This document shows, piece by piece, positions 48,440 to 56,554 of a stretch of 64,000 nucleotides of DNA. Under the pieces are notes generated by a model. That model had not been told where the DNA came from, did no database searches, and worked only from the letters and a program-made list of their open reading frames with translations. Numbering within the stretch: the stretch's first letter is position 1; each line of letters begins with the position of its first letter. A program made the translations under genes and the position numbers. The stretch is from Microbispora sp. H11081 (lineage in GTDB: Bacteria; Actinomycetota; Actinomycetes; Streptosporangiales; Streptosporangiaceae): positions 62,001-126,000 of the forward strand of contig NZ_JABBWV010000004.1 of NCBI RefSeq assembly GCF_012999535.1, written 5' to 3'.

Positions 48440-48997
48440 TCAGGCGAGATGGAGGTGCACCTCGGCGCCCTGCATGAAGGCCCGCGAGTACGGGCACTCC
48501 CAGTGGGCCTGTTCCACCAGCCTGCGGGCCGTCTCGGGCTCGACCCCCGGCAGGCGTACGGTCAGGTCCGTCGCGATCCTGTAGTCGTCGGCCACGCCGC
48601 GCTTGCGCAGGGTGACGGACGTGTCCACGGTGGCGTCCACGGTCCTGACGCCCTGCCGGCCCGCGACCAGGGTGAGCGAGTTGTGGAAGCAGGAGGCGTA
48701 GGCCGCGGCGAGCAACTGTTCGGGATTGGTCGCCCCGCCCGGCCCGCCGAGCTCGTCCGGCGCCTTGACGCGGACGTCGAGCATGCCGTCGTCAGACGCG
48801 ACCTTGCCGAGGGCGGACGAGGCCCTGGCCGTGTAGAGGTCGTCGTAGGCGTCGTCGTCCTCGTGGGCGGCCTGCCGTTCGGGCCGAGTCTCGGGGAGTC
48901 TCCCGGTCAGCTCCGCCTCGACCCCTGGCCCCGAGTAGTCGGGCCCGGGCGCCCGGTCACTCGGCAGATGGGTGGATCGCCATACTTCTCCGCTCAT
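48440..48997 (-). CDS. OsmC/Ohr-family peroxide reductase with N-terminal extension
   Basis: A 185-residue protein of which the last about 130 match organic hydroperoxide resistance proteins: LYTARASSALGKVASDDGMLDVRV, then ELGGPGGATNPEQLLAAAYASCFHNSL (first catalytic Cys) and VEQAHWECPYSRAFMQG (second Cys). A conserved Arg of the active site is expected in the TAR/RxxG region. The first about 50 residues (to HEDDDAYDD) are not part of the usual 140-residue Ohr and have no in-frame internal ATG/GTG that would remove them, so the extension is probably real. Detoxifies organic peroxides in the cytoplasm. Confidence 0.85.
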   Translation of the reverse strand: MSGEVWRSTHLPSDRAPGPDYSGPGVEAELTGRLPETRPERQAAHEDDDAYDDLYTARASSALGKVASDDGMLDVRVKAPDELGGPGGATNPEQLLAAAYASCFHNSLTLVAGRQGVRTVDATVDTSVTLRKRGVADDYRIATDLTVRLPGVEPETARRLVEQAHWECPYSRAFMQGAEVHLHLA

Positions 48998-49182
48998 AGC
49001 GCGTCCTTGTCCGATCGCGTCGCGTCCCTGTCGGGATCGGCGGTCTCCGTACCCCGCAGGTGACCCGATATCGGACTAAAGGGGCAAAGGTTCCCGCCAA
49101 TGTCCCTGTGCTACGGTCCCGGCAGGCATTCCCCGGTAAACAGTGAAATCTCTGTCATCAGCGGCGAGAGGTGGGTTCGGGT

Positions 49183-50136
49183 ATGAGCGGGGCTATCCGA
49201 TGGGGGGTCCTCGGCACGGCGGCCATCGCCCCGCGGGCGTTCCTGCCGGCGTTGCGTGAGGCCGGCGGGGGCACGGCCGCCGTGGTGGCGGGCCGCGACC
49301 TGTCCCGGGCCGAGGAGTTCGCCGCGCGGAACGGCGTCGAGCAGGCCGTGCGCGGCTACGAGGCCGTCATCGAGGACCCGTCGATCGACGCGGTCTACAT
49401 CCCGCTGCCGAACGCCCTGCACGCGCAGTGGACCATCGCCGCCCTCGAAGCGGGCAAGGCGGTCCTGTGCGAGAAGCCGCTGAGCCTCACCGCCGAGGAG
49501 GCCGGGAAGGTCATCGAGGTGGCGCGCCGGTCGGCCCGGCCGCTCTGGGAGGCGTTCGTCTTCCCCTTCCACCCGCAGACGGCCCGGCTGCGCGGCCTGC
49601 TCGCCGAGGGCGCGATCGGCGAACTGCGGGAGATCTGGTCGTCGTTCCACTTCACCATGCAGGGCACCGAGGACATCCGGCTGGAGGCCGCCTTGGGTGG
49701 CGGCGCGCTCTACGACGTGGGCTGCTACCCCGTACGGCTCGCGCACCTGCTGTTCGGCGGTGACGCCGTCGACGGGCACGCCGTCGTGGTCAAGGGGGAC
49801 GCGGGGGTGGACATCGAGACCTCGGGCGTCCTGGAGTTCGAGTCCGGCCGCCTGATGATGAGCTGCGGCTTCGCCCTGCCGTTCACGACGTGGACCCGCC
49901 TGGTCGGCACCGGCGGGGAGATCCGGCTGACCAACCCGTTCCACCCCGAGCCGCACGACGGGATCGAGGTGTGGCGCGAGGGACGCCTGGTCGCGCGGCA
50001 CGAGCCGGGCGAGGGGACCGCGTTCTCCTGGGGCATCCGGCACATCCACGAGGTGCTGCGCGGCGAGGCCGAGCCCAGGCACACGGCGGCCGACGACTCC
50101 CTCGGCACCGCCCGCGCCCTCGACCTGCTGCGCTGA
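49183..50136 (+). CDS. Gfo/Idh/MocA-family oxidoreductase
   Basis: A 317-residue NAD(P)-dependent sugar or pseudo-sugar dehydrogenase. The N-terminal Rossmann fold has IRWGVLGTAAIAPRAFLPAL (GTAAIA variant of GxGxxA), VYIPLPNALH and CEKPLSLTAEEA (EKP, catalytic Lys region). The C-terminal domain has GGALYDVGCYPVRLA, where the GxYP motif lines the active site. The last part resembles dimeric dihydrodiol/xylose dehydrogenases. ATG chosen at 49183; a GTG 12 bp upstream is in frame. Substrate unknown. Confidence 0.9.
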   Translation: MSGAIRWGVLGTAAIAPRAFLPALREAGGGTAAVVAGRDLSRAEEFAARNGVEQAVRGYEAVIEDPSIDAVYIPLPNALHAQWTIAALEAGKAVLCEKPLSLTAEEAGKVIEVARRSARPLWEAFVFPFHPQTARLRGLLAEGAIGELREIWSSFHFTMQGTEDIRLEAALGGGALYDVGCYPVRLAHLLFGGDAVDGHAVVVKGDAGVDIETSGVLEFESGRLMMSCGFALPFTTWTRLVGTGGEIRLTNPFHPEPHDGIEVWREGRLVARHEPGEGTAFSWGIRHIHEVLRGEAEPRHTAADDSLGTARALDLLR

Positions 50137-50287
50137 CCCGCCCCGGCCGGGTCGTCGCCCGCGCCGTCCCGCTCCGGCGCGGACGAGGTCGCCGGCGCCG
50201 CGTACTGGAAAAGCGGAGGCAGCGGTCTGACCGTCACCCGCCGATCATGTCATTCCGGGGCGCGGCGACGCGTGGTATGCATGGGCG

Positions 50288-50905
50288 ATGGCGAACCCCC
50301 GGCCGTACGACGCGGTGCTGTGCGACTTCGACGGTGTCATCCGCTTCTACGACCAGTCGGAGCTGACCGAGCTGGAGCGGGCGATGGGCCTGGCCGAGGG
50401 CACCACGGCGAAGGTCGTCTTCGCGCCCGAGGTGGACCGGCCGGCGCTGCTGGGGCGGATCACCGTCGAGCAGTGGATGGAGGCGGCCGAGGCCGCCCTG
50501 ACCGTCCAGGTGTCGCGAGAGCAGGCCCGCGCCCTGGTGACGGCGTTCGTCAAGGCGCCCGCCCGGGTGGACGACGACGTGCTCGGCCTGCTGCGCCGAG
50601 CCCAGGAGCAGGTGCCCGTCGTGCTGGTGACCAACGCGACGCTGAGCCTGGAGGACGACCTCGCCTGGCTGGGCCTGACCCACTTCGCCGACGAGGTGGT
50701 CAGCAGCGCGCTGGTGGGCGTGGCCAAGCCCGACCCCCGCATCTACGAGATCGCCGCCGAGCGCGCGGGCGTCCCGGCCGGGCGGTGCCTGTTCGTCGAC
50801 GACCGGGCGGAGAACGTCGAGGCGGCCAGGGAGATCGGCATGACGGCCGTCCTGTTCACCGGCGTGGCCGACCTGGAGACGGCGCTCGCGCCGCTACTCG
50901 GCTGA
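50288..50905 (+). CDS. HAD-superfamily hydrolase
   Basis: A 205-residue subclass IA HAD enzyme. Nucleophile motif I is VLCDFDGVIRFYD (DFD), motif II Thr lies in VLVTNATLS, Lys of motif III in VAKPDPRIYEI, and motif IV in CLFVDDRAENV. The helical cap lies at about 20-90. Phosphatase or dehalogenase-like chemistry; substrate unknown. It ends 21 bp from the convergent TetR stop. Confidence 0.92.
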   Translation: MANPRPYDAVLCDFDGVIRFYDQSELTELERAMGLAEGTTAKVVFAPEVDRPALLGRITVEQWMEAAEAALTVQVSREQARALVTAFVKAPARVDDDVLGLLRRAQEQVPVVLVTNATLSLEDDLAWLGLTHFADEVVSSALVGVAKPDPRIYEIAAERAGVPAGRCLFVDDRAENVEAAREIGMTAVLFTGVADLETALAPLLG

Positions 50906-50926
50906 TCGGGGCTCCCCGCGCGGTGA

Positions 50927-51520
50927 TCAGTCGCGTACGACGCCGGCGATGACCGTGGTCACCATCCTGTGGACGGCCTCGGCCTGCGGCGGGCCGCCGT
51001 CGCGGTCGGCGAACAGCAGGTGGGAGGCGCCGAGCAGGGTGGGGGCGAGCGTGCCGACGTCGGCGTCCGCCGCGACGCGGCCCAGGTCGCGCTCGGCGGT
51101 GAGGTAGGCGGCGAGCATGTCCGCGGCCTCCGTCAGGAGCGGGAGGCCGGGGCCCGGCCTGGCCTCGCGCAGCCGGGCGCGCAGGCCGTCCCTGGAGATG
51201 ATCAGCCCGACGACCGCCACGGCGACCGACCCGAACAGCTCGGTCAGCACGCCGGTGAGGTTGCCTGCGACGGTGCCGGTCCCCGCCGACCGGCGCAGCG
51301 TGGCGGCCTGGGCGTCGACTCTCGTGATGCCGTTGAGCACGAGCTCGGCGAGGAAGGCGTCGAAGTCGGCGAAGTGCCGGTGCAGCACCCCCTTGGCGCA
51401 GCCCGCCTCGGTGGTGACCGCGCGGCTGGTCAGCCCGTTCGGCCCGTCCCTGAGCAGGACGCGCTCCGCGGCGGCGAACAACTGCTCCCGCGCGTTGTGG
51501 AGGGCAACCCCCGTCGGCAC
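50927..51520 (-). CDS. TetR-family transcriptional regulator
   Basis: A 197-residue regulator whose N-terminal helix-turn-helix (about 22-62) reads LTSRAVTTEAGCAKGVLHRHFADFDAFLAEL, normal TetR pattern, with a variable C-terminal ligand domain. GTG start preceded by GGAGGAACGAACG. It diverges from the methyltransferase gene; the twin inverted repeats in between fit a TetR operator. Likely represses the methyltransferase and perhaps itself. Confidence 0.9.
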   Translation of the reverse strand: MPTGVALHNAREQLFAAAERVLLRDGPNGLTSRAVTTEAGCAKGVLHRHFADFDAFLAELVLNGITRVDAQAATLRRSAGTGTVAGNLTGVLTELFGSVAVAVVGLIISRDGLRARLREARPGPGLPLLTEAADMLAAYLTAERDLGRVAADADVGTLAPTLLGASHLLFADRDGGPPQAEAVHRMVTTVIAGVVRD

Positions 51521-51558
51521 CGTTCGTTCCTCCTGTCCGTCTGTCGACTTTATCCCGT

Positions 51559-51603
51559 TTGACGAGTGGGCATGCGCCCACTCATAGTGGGCATATGCCC
51601 ACT
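51559..51603 (+). promoter_or_regulatory. methyltransferase promoter with two nested operators
   Basis: -35 TTGACG (51559-51564), an 18-bp spacer made exactly of inverted repeat AGTGGGC-ATGC-GCCCACT (51565-51582), and a -10-like CATAGT (51583-51588). A second, perfect 18-bp palindrome AGTGGGCATATGCCCACT (51586-51603) covers the -10 and the ATG at 51595. The centres are 21 bp apart. Expected start of the mRNA coincides with the ATG (leaderless). Confidence 0.75.
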
Positions 51604-52395
51604 GCCTCGTACGGGAACGAAGCCCACAAGGCCAGAGAGACGGCGGAGTCGTTCGGCGAGGACGCCGAGCGTTACGACCGCACCAGGCCGCCCTACCCCG
51701 ACGCCATGATCGAGCGGATCGTGGCCGCCAGCCCAGGCCGTGACGTTCTCGACGTCGGCTGCGGCACCGGCATCGCGGCCCGGCAGTTCCGGGCGGCGGG
51801 CTGCGCGGTGCTCGGCGTGGAACCCGACGCGCGGATGGCCGGATTCGCGCGCCGAGGGGGACTGGAGGTCGAAGAGGCGACCTTCGAGGCGTGGGACCCG
51901 GCCGGCCGCACGTTCGACGCCGTCGTCGCGGGCACTGCCTGGCACTGGGTCGACCCGGTCGCGGGAGCGGTCAAGGCCGCCGAGGTGCTGCGTCCCGGCG
52001 GCCGGCTGGCGCTGTTCTGGCACGTGTTCGAGCCCCCGCCCGCCATGGCCGAGGCCCACGCCGCGGTCTTTCAGCGGGTGATGCCCGGCTTCCCGTCGCA
52101 GGACCGGCCCGCCGGATCGGCCCTCGACGGCTACCGGCCGCTGTTCGCCAAGGCCGCCGACGGCATCAGGGACGCGGGCGCCTTCCGCGACCCCGAGGAG
52201 TGGCGGTACGCCTGGCAGCGGTCCTACACCCGGGACGAGTGGCTGGACCAGATGCCCACGTCGGGCGTCCTCACCAGGCTGCCGAAGGACACGCTCGCGG
52301 AGGTGCTGGCGGGCGTCGGGGACGCGATCGACGCGATGGGCGGCGGCTTCACGACGTCCTACGTCACGGTGGTGATCACCGCCGCACGCCTGTGA
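51595..52395 (+). CDS. class I SAM-dependent methyltransferase
   Basis: A 266-residue Methyltransf_11-type enzyme. ESFGEDAERYDRTRPPYPDAMI at the N-terminus is the typical entry; motif I is VLDVGCGTGIAARQF, then LGVEPDARMAGFARRGG, and the post-I region has VVAGTAWHWVDPVAGAVKAAEVLRPGGRLALFW. The substrate is not evident. The ATG at 51595 lies inside the second operator and is probably used as a leaderless start. An in-frame TTG at 51559 belongs to the -35 box and is not a start. Confidence 0.92.
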   Translation: MPTASYGNEAHKARETAESFGEDAERYDRTRPPYPDAMIERIVAASPGRDVLDVGCGTGIAARQFRAAGCAVLGVEPDARMAGFARRGGLEVEEATFEAWDPAGRTFDAVVAGTAWHWVDPVAGAVKAAEVLRPGGRLALFWHVFEPPPAMAEAHAAVFQRVMPGFPSQDRPAGSALDGYRPLFAKAADGIRDAGAFRDPEEWRYAWQRSYTRDEWLDQMPTSGVLTRLPKDTLAEVLAGVGDAIDAMGGGFTTSYVTVVITAARL

Positions 52396-52464
52396 CCGCC
52401 ACGGACGGCAGCCGGAGACGGCATGCCCCGCCCCGAGGAGACCGGACGCCGTACGCGAGCCGGC

Positions 52465-53559
52465 TCAGAAGGCGTAGCGGACCGTGCAGTACGGGATCTT
52501 CTCGGCGATCAGGCCGGTGAGCGCGGTGACGTAGCGGCCCTTGTGGCCGGTCTTGTAGCGGACGTTCCAGCCGCCCGTCTCCGAGCGCTTCGGCTGCTGG
52601 AGGTCGGGACGCCACAGCACCTCCTCGGCCTTGGGATGCCAGCCCAGGTTGACCTCGTGCAGCCGGTCGTTGTGCGTGAGAAAGATGACCTCTGCGGCGA
52701 GCTGGGCGCGGGCGGCCGGGCCCAGCGCGTCGCCGAGCTGACCGAGCAGCTCGGCCCAGTCATCCAGCCAGCCGTCGCGGACGACCACCGGGCTGAAGTT
52801 GACATGCACCTCGTACGCCGCCTCGACGAAGTCGTCGATCGCCGCGATGCGCTCGGCGACGGGCGAGGTGCGGATGTCCAGCAGCTTGGCGTCGGCGGCC
52901 GGCATCAGGCTGAACCGGACGCGCGTACGGCCCCGCGGGTCCCAGCCGAGCAGGTCGCGGTTGACATGCTTGGTGGCGAAGCTCGCCTTGGCGTTCGGCA
53001 GGCCGCGGAACAGCTCGACGAGGTCGCGCACGTTGTCGGAGACGGTGGCGTCCACCGAGCAGTCGGAGTTCTCGCCGATGTCGTAGACCCAGGCGTGCGG
53101 GTCGACCTGGTTCGGCTCGGGCTTGACGCCCTGCCGCGCGGCGTGCCTGGCAAGATAGCCCGTGATCTTGTCGATGTTGGCGAACACCGTGATCGGGTTG
53201 CTGTAGCCCTTGCGGCGCGGCACGTAGCAGTACGCGCAGGCCATCGCGCAGCCGTTGGCGGTGGAGGGCGCGATGAAGTCGCTCGACCGGCCGTTGGGCC
53301 GCGCGGTGAGCGACTTCTTGACGCCGAGGACCAGCGCCTCGGTCTTGATCCTGACCCACGGGGCGACGTTCGCCTCGTCCCCGTACAGCTCGGGGATGCG
53401 GTGGTGAGCCTCGATCTCGATCCGCTCGGCCCCGGGGAAGCGATCCAGGATCTCCCTGCCGCGCGGCAGTTCGGCCGCGGCGGGTTCGAGGTAGATGCGG
53501 CGGATGTCCAGCAGCGTGCGGCCTTCGGTCACCTGGATATAACACGTGGGCGAAGGCAT
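52465..53559 (-). CDS. spore photoproduct lyase family radical-SAM enzyme
   Basis: A 364-residue radical SAM enzyme with the iron-sulfur motif CAMACAYC (CxxxCxxC) followed by YVPRRKGYSNP. The upstream part has RRIYLEPAAAELPRGREILDRFP and IKTEALVLGVKK; the SPL-like core has DIGENSDCSVDATVSDNV, whose Cys may be the hydrogen donor. The family repairs 5-thyminyl-5,6-dihydrothymine from UV-irradiated spores, and versions also occur in spore-forming actinobacteria. ATG is used as start; a GTG 27 bp downstream is possible because family members often start near LLDVRR. Divergent from the deaminase gene with a 123-bp intergenic region. Confidence 0.85.
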   Translation of the reverse strand: MPSPTCYIQVTEGRTLLDIRRIYLEPAAAELPRGREILDRFPGAERIEIEAHHRIPELYGDEANVAPWVRIKTEALVLGVKKSLTARPNGRSSDFIAPSTANGCAMACAYCYVPRRKGYSNPITVFANIDKITGYLARHAARQGVKPEPNQVDPHAWVYDIGENSDCSVDATVSDNVRDLVELFRGLPNAKASFATKHVNRDLLGWDPRGRTRVRFSLMPAADAKLLDIRTSPVAERIAAIDDFVEAAYEVHVNFSPVVVRDGWLDDWAELLGQLGDALGPAARAQLAAEVIFLTHNDRLHEVNLGWHPKAEEVLWRPDLQQPKRSETGGWNVRYKTGHKGRYVTALTGLIAEKIPYCTVRYAF

Positions 53560-53682
53560 GACTTCCCAGGTCAGAAGGGATATGGGTACTGGCGGCCGGG
53601 ACCCGGTGCCCGCGATGGCGGCCGGGCGCCTTTCCGGCATGCCCATGCCCGGCGATCGCCGTTCCGGGTTACCGTTTCGATC

Positions 53683-54171
53683 ATGAGTTATGAGCCGGCA
53701 TCTGAGGAACTGCGGCACCTGCGCCGCTGTGTGGAACTGGCGGCGGAGGCGCTGGAGGCGGACGACGAACCCTTCGGCTCGGTCCTGGTGTCCGGGGACG
53801 GGCAGGTGCTGGCCGAGGACCGCAACCGGGTTGCGGGCGGCGACCAGACGCGGCACCCGGAGTTCGAGCTGGCGCGCTGGGCCGCGGCGAACATGACGCC
53901 CGAGGAACGCGCGAAGGCCACGGTCTACACCTCCGGCGAGCACTGCCCGATGTGCTCTGCGGCCCACGGGTGGGTGGGGCTGGGGCGGATCGTGTACGTG
54001 GCGTCGTCGGCGCAGCTCGCGCGGTGGCTGGCCGAGTGGGACGTGCCGCCCCCGCCGGTGCGGACGCTCCCGGTCCAGGAGGTCGCGCCCGGCGTGCGGG
54101 TGGACGGGCCCGTGCCCGCGCTGGTGGACGAGATCCGCGCGCTGCACCGCCGCCTTCATACCGGCTCGTGA
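53683..54171 (+). CDS. zinc-dependent nucleoside/CMP-type deaminase
   Basis: A 162-residue cytidine deaminase-fold protein. The zinc motif has HPEFELARW (HxE: His ligand, Glu proton shuttle) and SGEHCPMCSAAH (PCxxC variant CPMC). The N-terminal helix RRCVELAAEALEADDEPFGSVLVSGDGQVLAED matches guanine/tRNA adenosine-deaminase-like proteins. Substrate could be a free purine/pyrimidine or a modified base. The ATG (tgATGagttatgag) is the first of the expected N-terminus; the frame is open farther upstream inside the neighbour's antisense. Confidence 0.88.
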   Translation: MSYEPASEELRHLRRCVELAAEALEADDEPFGSVLVSGDGQVLAEDRNRVAGGDQTRHPEFELARWAAANMTPEERAKATVYTSGEHCPMCSAAHGWVGLGRIVYVASSAQLARWLAEWDVPPPPVRTLPVQEVAPGVRVDGPVPALVDEIRALHRRLHTGS

Positions 54172-54275
54172 GCTTCGTGCCCGCGGTCCTGGTCAGGGAA
54201 GGCGGGCCGCCGGTGGAAGCACCAGTAGGATTCCACGGTCCAGATTGACGGAGACCCACCCTGGAAGGGCTGCAC

Positions 54276-54707
54276 GTGGCGCAGAAGGTGATTCTGGTTG
54301 ACGACCTCGACCACTCCGAGGGCGACGACGTGGCGAGACGGGAGTTCCCGCTGCTGAACCGGACCTTCTCCATCGACCTGTCCGACGCGAACCAGCGGAG
54401 GCTGAGCGAGGCTCTCGCGTTCATCGAGGAAGTGCTGGAGAACGCCCGTGAGGTGAAGCAGGCGTCGCGGGCCAAGAAGGCCGCGGACACCACCCCGCGG
54501 CTGCGCGGCTACACCCTGACGGACGTACGCGAATGGGCCCGCGAGCAGGGCCTGGACGTGCCCGCGCGCGGGAAGATGGCCGACGAGGTCATCGAGCGGT
54601 TCGTCGCGGCGCACCCCGACGCCGCCGCCGAGGACTCGACCGCCGAGGACTCCACCACCGAGGACTCCACCACCGGGGATCGCGTGGAGGCGGCCGTCGG
54701 CGCCTGA
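54276..54707 (+). CDS. lsr2: atypical Lsr2-family nucleoid protein
   Basis: A 143-residue Lsr2 protein. The dimerisation part (about 1-60) has VILVDDLDHSEGDD and FPLLNRTFSIDLSDANQRRLSEALAFIEEVLENARE. The DNA-binding part (about 75-112) has LTDVREWAREQGLDVPARGKMADEVIERF. The AT-groove motif is RGK (98-100) instead of RGR, a weakening change. The C-terminus is an acidic tail with EDST repeats (about 119-133). The GTG has GAAGGG upstream. Other Lsr2 genes are expected in the same genome; this may be a paralogue with a different affinity. Confidence 0.88.
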   Translation: MAQKVILVDDLDHSEGDDVARREFPLLNRTFSIDLSDANQRRLSEALAFIEEVLENAREVKQASRAKKAADTTPRLRGYTLTDVREWAREQGLDVPARGKMADEVIERFVAAHPDAAAEDSTAEDSTTEDSTTGDRVEAAVGA

Positions 54708-55050
54708 GCGGACGCCCCGACCGGACGCCCCGAGCGGGCGATCCGGGGCCGACGTTCCGGGCCGGCGTTTCAGATGGGATTTCGCCCGGCCCGGCCGGCC
54801 ACGTGACGGCGGCCGGGCCGGGCTGCCGCTCCACTCGCCCCTGGCCCGACGTGCGTCGCGGCCGAGGAGCGGCGCACAGGAGCCGGCGTACCGCCGGTTT
54901 CGGCCGTGGTCCACGGGCAACGCCGGTCTTGGGGCGCTCTTGGACCTCACACTCCGCTTGTCCAAGTTTTCCGTAAGCGGGCTTTCCTAGCGTCTCCGCC
55001 GACGCCCGATCAGGGCGATCTTCTACCGGCGCGACGCGATGGAGACGATC
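54708..55050. other. intergenic region between lsr2 and LLM oxidoreductase
   Basis: 343 bp without a supported gene. After the hairpin at 54784-54823 there is a TTGTCC...TTTCCTAGCG stretch near 54960-54996 that could hold a promoter for the next gene, but no hexamer pair is convincing. Confidence 0.5.
54784..54823. terminator. terminator-like hairpin after lsr2
   Basis: Perfect 13-bp stem GCCCGGCCCGGCC / GGCCGGGCCGGGC with a 14-nt loop, 75 bp after the lsr2 stop. No T tract. Confidence 0.7.
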
Positions 55051-55968
55051 ATGCGGCTCGGATACACGGTTCCCCAGTACGGCGCGTTCGCCGACCCGGA
55101 GTTCATCCGGCAGGCGAGCACGGATCTCGAAACGATGGGTTACGACAGCCTGTGGGCGGGCGACCGCGTCCTGCTGCCGGTGACGCCGAGTGATCCGTAC
55201 CCGGGGGGAGACGGGACGATTCCCCCGGCCTTCGGCACGTTCTTCGACCCGCTCATCGCCCTGACCCTGGCCGCCGTCGCGACGCGCGAGATCCGGCTGG
55301 GGACCAGCACGCTCAACGCGCTGTGGCAGCCGCCCGTCCTGCTCGCCCGTACGCTGACCTCGCTCGACCTGCTCAGCCACGGACGGCTGGACGTCGGCAT
55401 CGGTCTCGGCTGGCTCCGCGACGAGTACACCGCGACGGGGGTGCCCTGGCGGGGCAGGGGAGCCCGGCTGGAGGAGACGCTCGACCTCATGGAGGCCGTC
55501 TGGACCGGTGAGGTGGTCGAGCACAAGGGCGCGCTGTGGACGGTGCCGCCGTCGCACATCGACCTCAAGCCCTGCCAGCGTCCGCGGCCTCCGATCCTGC
55601 TCGCCGGTTACACGCCTCCGGCGCTGGAGAGGGTCGGCAGGCGGGCCGACGGCTGGCTGAGCGCGGCCATGCCGATGCCCTACCTGACCTCGCTGTGGGG
55701 CATGGCGCTCGATGCCGCGTCCCGCGCGGGCCGGGACCCGTCCGCGCTGCGCATGGTGGTGCGGGTCAACCCGGAGATCACCGACTCGCCGGTGCCCGCA
55801 GACCAGGTGCCGCACGCCGGGACCGTGCGGCAGGTCGCCGACTATCTGCTGACCCTCGCCGAGGCCGGGGCCCACGAGGCGTTCGTGGACCTGCAGACGA
55901 CGACCTCGTCGCGTGACCGCTTCCTCGACGTCGCGCACGCGCTGCTCACCACGCTGCGGGCCGGCTGA
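55051..55968 (+). CDS. LLM-class F420-dependent oxidoreductase
   Basis: A 305-residue luciferase-like monooxygenase-fold protein with LGYTVPQYGAFADPEFIRQAS, LWAGDRVLLPVTPS, LGTSTLNALWQPPVLLARTLTSLDLLSHGRLDVGIGLGWLRDEY (the VGxGxxxxE/D-Y cofactor region), and RPPILLAGYTPPALERVGRRADGW. Members of this actinobacterial branch generally use F420 rather than FMN. GGAG sits seven bases before the ATG at 55051; an ATG 12 bp upstream lacks one. Substrate unknown. Confidence 0.9.
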   Translation: MRLGYTVPQYGAFADPEFIRQASTDLETMGYDSLWAGDRVLLPVTPSDPYPGGDGTIPPAFGTFFDPLIALTLAAVATREIRLGTSTLNALWQPPVLLARTLTSLDLLSHGRLDVGIGLGWLRDEYTATGVPWRGRGARLEETLDLMEAVWTGEVVEHKGALWTVPPSHIDLKPCQRPRPPILLAGYTPPALERVGRRADGWLSAAMPMPYLTSLWGMALDAASRAGRDPSALRMVVRVNPEITDSPVPADQVPHAGTVRQVADYLLTLAEAGAHEAFVDLQTTTSSRDRFLDVAHALLTTLRAG

Positions 55969-56233
55969 GACCCCGGGCGCCGCTCGCCCCGCCGTCCACC
56001 CCCAGGAGCCGAGGCCAAATCGGACATTAAGGGATAAGGGTGACATAAGCGCTCAGTCAGTGCCCTCAAAGGGACAACGAGGCATTAAATACCGTAGATC
56101 GCCGTTTGTTGCTCGTTCTGGCCGGAAACACTGACGTCGCGGGGCAATGACCACTTAACGGTCATTAGGCGACATTCCATTTCATTTTGGAAAGTCGCAC
56201 AAATTAGGCAATTGATCCTTAGAGGGGGACGAA
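55969..56233. other. AT-rich regulatory region upstream of the Cys-rich peptide gene
   Basis: About 265 bp, clearly less GC-rich than the rest of the window, with several ATTA/ACATT elements. It contains the inverted repeat at 56146-56166 and TTCCA...TGGAA at about 56175-56192. No gene seen. Such AT-rich DNA is the usual target of Lsr2. Confidence 0.6.
56146..56166. promoter_or_regulatory. inverted repeat upstream of the Cys-rich peptide gene
   Basis: AATGACC-ACTTAAC-GGTCATT: 7-bp perfect arms with a 7-bp spacer, 68 bp before the ATG. The shape fits a dimeric regulator's operator. Confidence 0.55.
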
Positions 56234-56554
56234 ATGCCCAAGCTCAATAAGGTCATCGCCGGACTCGCTCTGTCCGCCGCGCTCGGTGGCGGCGCTCTCG
56301 CCGCGAGCGCCACGGCCGCGAGCGCCTCTACCGCCCCGACTGGCTGGGGCTGGGGCAACCCGGTGACGAACGAGTTCAACAACGGGTTCAACAACACCTT
56401 CGAGAACAGCCCCGTCCTCAACGAGGCCTGCTCGGGCGGCTGTTTCCAGGGCGGATGCCTCGACAGCTCGGACCTCGACGACATCCTGTGGGACGTCTGC
56501 GTAGCCGGCAACTGCCCCGACCTGCTGCCTGGACTGCTCGGCTGCGTGAACTAG
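56234..56554 (+). CDS. secreted six-cysteine peptide, unknown family
   Basis: A 106-residue exported protein. The signal peptide (about 1-31, cleavage near ASA|STAP) is followed by an aromatic/Asn-rich stretch (GWGWGNPVTNEFNNGFNNTFENSP, about 37-60) and a compact Cys domain with Cys at 66, 70, 75, 89, 94 and 104. The pattern C-x3-C-x4-C-x13-C-x4-C-x9-C suggests three disulfides. The mature part is acidic and tiny (about 75 residues). I recognise no family. The strong ribosome binding site AGAGGGGGACGAA suggests high expression. Surface-active, structural or antimicrobial roles are all conceivable. Confidence 0.8.
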   Translation: MPKLNKVIAGLALSAALGGGALAASATAASASTAPTGWGWGNPVTNEFNNGFNNTFENSPVLNEACSGGCFQGGCLDSSDLDDILWDVCVAGNCPDLLPGLLGCVN

